5,964 nucleotides of DNA from Streptosporangiaceae bacterium (GTDB taxonomy: Bacteria > Actinomycetota > Actinomycetes > Streptosporangiales > Streptosporangiaceae). This document shows positions 5,540-5,964 of this stretch, piece by piece. The notes beneath the pieces are model-generated. The model was given only the letters and a program-made list of their open reading frames with translations, was not told the DNA's origin and did not search any database. A program made the position numbers and the translations under genes. Each line of letters opens with the position of its first letter. Position 1 is the first letter of the stretch. The stretch covers positions 1 through 5,964 of the forward strand of contig JASHSO010000456.1 of the NCBI GenBank assembly GCA_030038715.1, written 5' to 3'.

Positions 5540-5964
5540 GTGAGTCTGCAGGAGATGGCGGCTCTCGTCCGCCGACACATCGCAGCGATCCTGATCGTTG
5601 TCGCCATCGCCGCCTGGGCGGGCTACTCGCTGCACCGGGCCCCGACGCAGTATCAGGACAGCGGCACCGTCGTGTTCACCGCACCGACCTCGACGGACTA
5701 CCCGAACCCGTTTGCCTCACTCAGCGACACCCTGATCGACGCCGGCGGCACCATTGCGCTGTACGCGATGAGCCCGCAGGCTCAGCAGCAGATCCGGCAG
5801 GAGGGCGGCGCAGGGTCCTACGACGTCGAGCTCGTCAACAGCTACAACCTGGAATACCCTGACTTTTCCGACCCCTATGTCACCGTCACCGCTACTGCGG
5901 TCGGCCCTGCGCAGGCTCAGCGCACGTTTAACCTGGTCAATCGGCTACTCGCAACCGAGTTGAC
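5540..5964 (+). CDS. Second Wzz-like chain-length/co-polymerase protein, N-terminal part
   Basis: This reading frame is open to the right edge of the window (141 full codons) and lacks its C-terminus. It begins MSLQEMAALVRRH, has one membrane segment at about 14-31, then an extracytoplasmic region starting APTQYQDSGTVVFTAP. It is a paralogue of the minus-strand protein: with this start, both have Tyr-Gln at residues 38-39, both have an N-P-[YF]-x-S-x-x-D segment near residue 56-66, and both continue with a T-x-T plus helical segment before the second membrane region. The GTG start has AGG 8 nt upstream. In-frame ATGs at 5453 and 5405 would add a Gly/Ala/Ser-rich leader, and ATG at 5555 has an AGGAG directly abutting it. 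The likely role is polymer chain-length control or export. Whether a BY-kinase domain follows TM2, as in CapAB-type fusions, cannot be seen. Confidence 0.78.
   Translation, partial: MSLQEMAALVRRHIAAILIVVAIAAWAGYSLHRAPTQYQDSGTVVFTAPTSTDYPNPFASLSDTLIDAGGTIALYAMSPQAQQQIRQEGGAGSYDVELVNSYNLEYPDFSDPYVTVTATAVGPAQAQRTFNLVNRLLATEL

Noticed and set aside
5434..5862. A 142-codon plus-strand open frame at the right end
   Set aside because: It is Arg/Pro/His-rich and out of frame with the Wzz-like protein starting at 5540, which has a membrane segment and a paralogue.
1..5964. CRISPR arrays, tRNA/rRNA genes, insertion sequences or attachment sites
   Set aside because: I saw no regularly spaced direct repeats, no tRNA-like cloverleaf, no transposase or integrase motifs and no long terminal inverted repeats.

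Overview
The window looks like part of a surface or exopolysaccharide gene cluster from a high-GC actinobacterium. The evidence is GC-rich third positions, GTG starts on several genes, very short gene spacing and Pro/Ala-rich tails. I cannot name a genus.

Layout. Positions 1-4199 form one rightward operon that begins outside the window: the last 26 codons of an acyl-CoA dehydrogenase-like protein, a free-standing amino-acid adenylation enzyme (86-1681), a free-standing acyl/peptidyl carrier protein (1665-1913), a family-2 glycosyltransferase (1920-2828) and an O-antigen ligase/Wzy-type membrane polymerase (2844-4199). Junctions are 4 nt, a 17-nt overlap, 6 nt and 15 nt. A convergent gene on the minus strand (4301-5215) encodes a Wzz-like polysaccharide co-polymerase with two membrane segments and a long disordered tail. 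After a 324-nt divergent intergenic region rich in short palindromes, a second Wzz-like protein starts at 5540 and runs off the right edge.

How the genes may work together. The glycosyltransferase, the polymerase and the two Wzz-like proteins are the usual parts of a Wzx/Wzy-type pathway: sugar addition to a lipid-linked unit, polymerisation outside the membrane, and chain-length control. The unusual part is the left end. Dehydrogenase + adenylation enzyme + carrier protein is the gene set that turns L-proline into pyrrole-2-carboxyl-S-carrier protein in pyoluteorin, prodigiosin and clorobiocin/coumermycin pathways. The specificity residues I extract from the adenylation enzyme (D-L-F-Y-L-A-L-V-C-K) resemble those I recall for such L-prolyl-AMP ligases. 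My main hypothesis is therefore a natural-product acyl-activating cassette placed inside a polysaccharide locus, perhaps supplying a pyrrolyl or prolyl group to decorate the glycan. The acyltransferase that would perform the final transfer is not in this window, so this remains inference.
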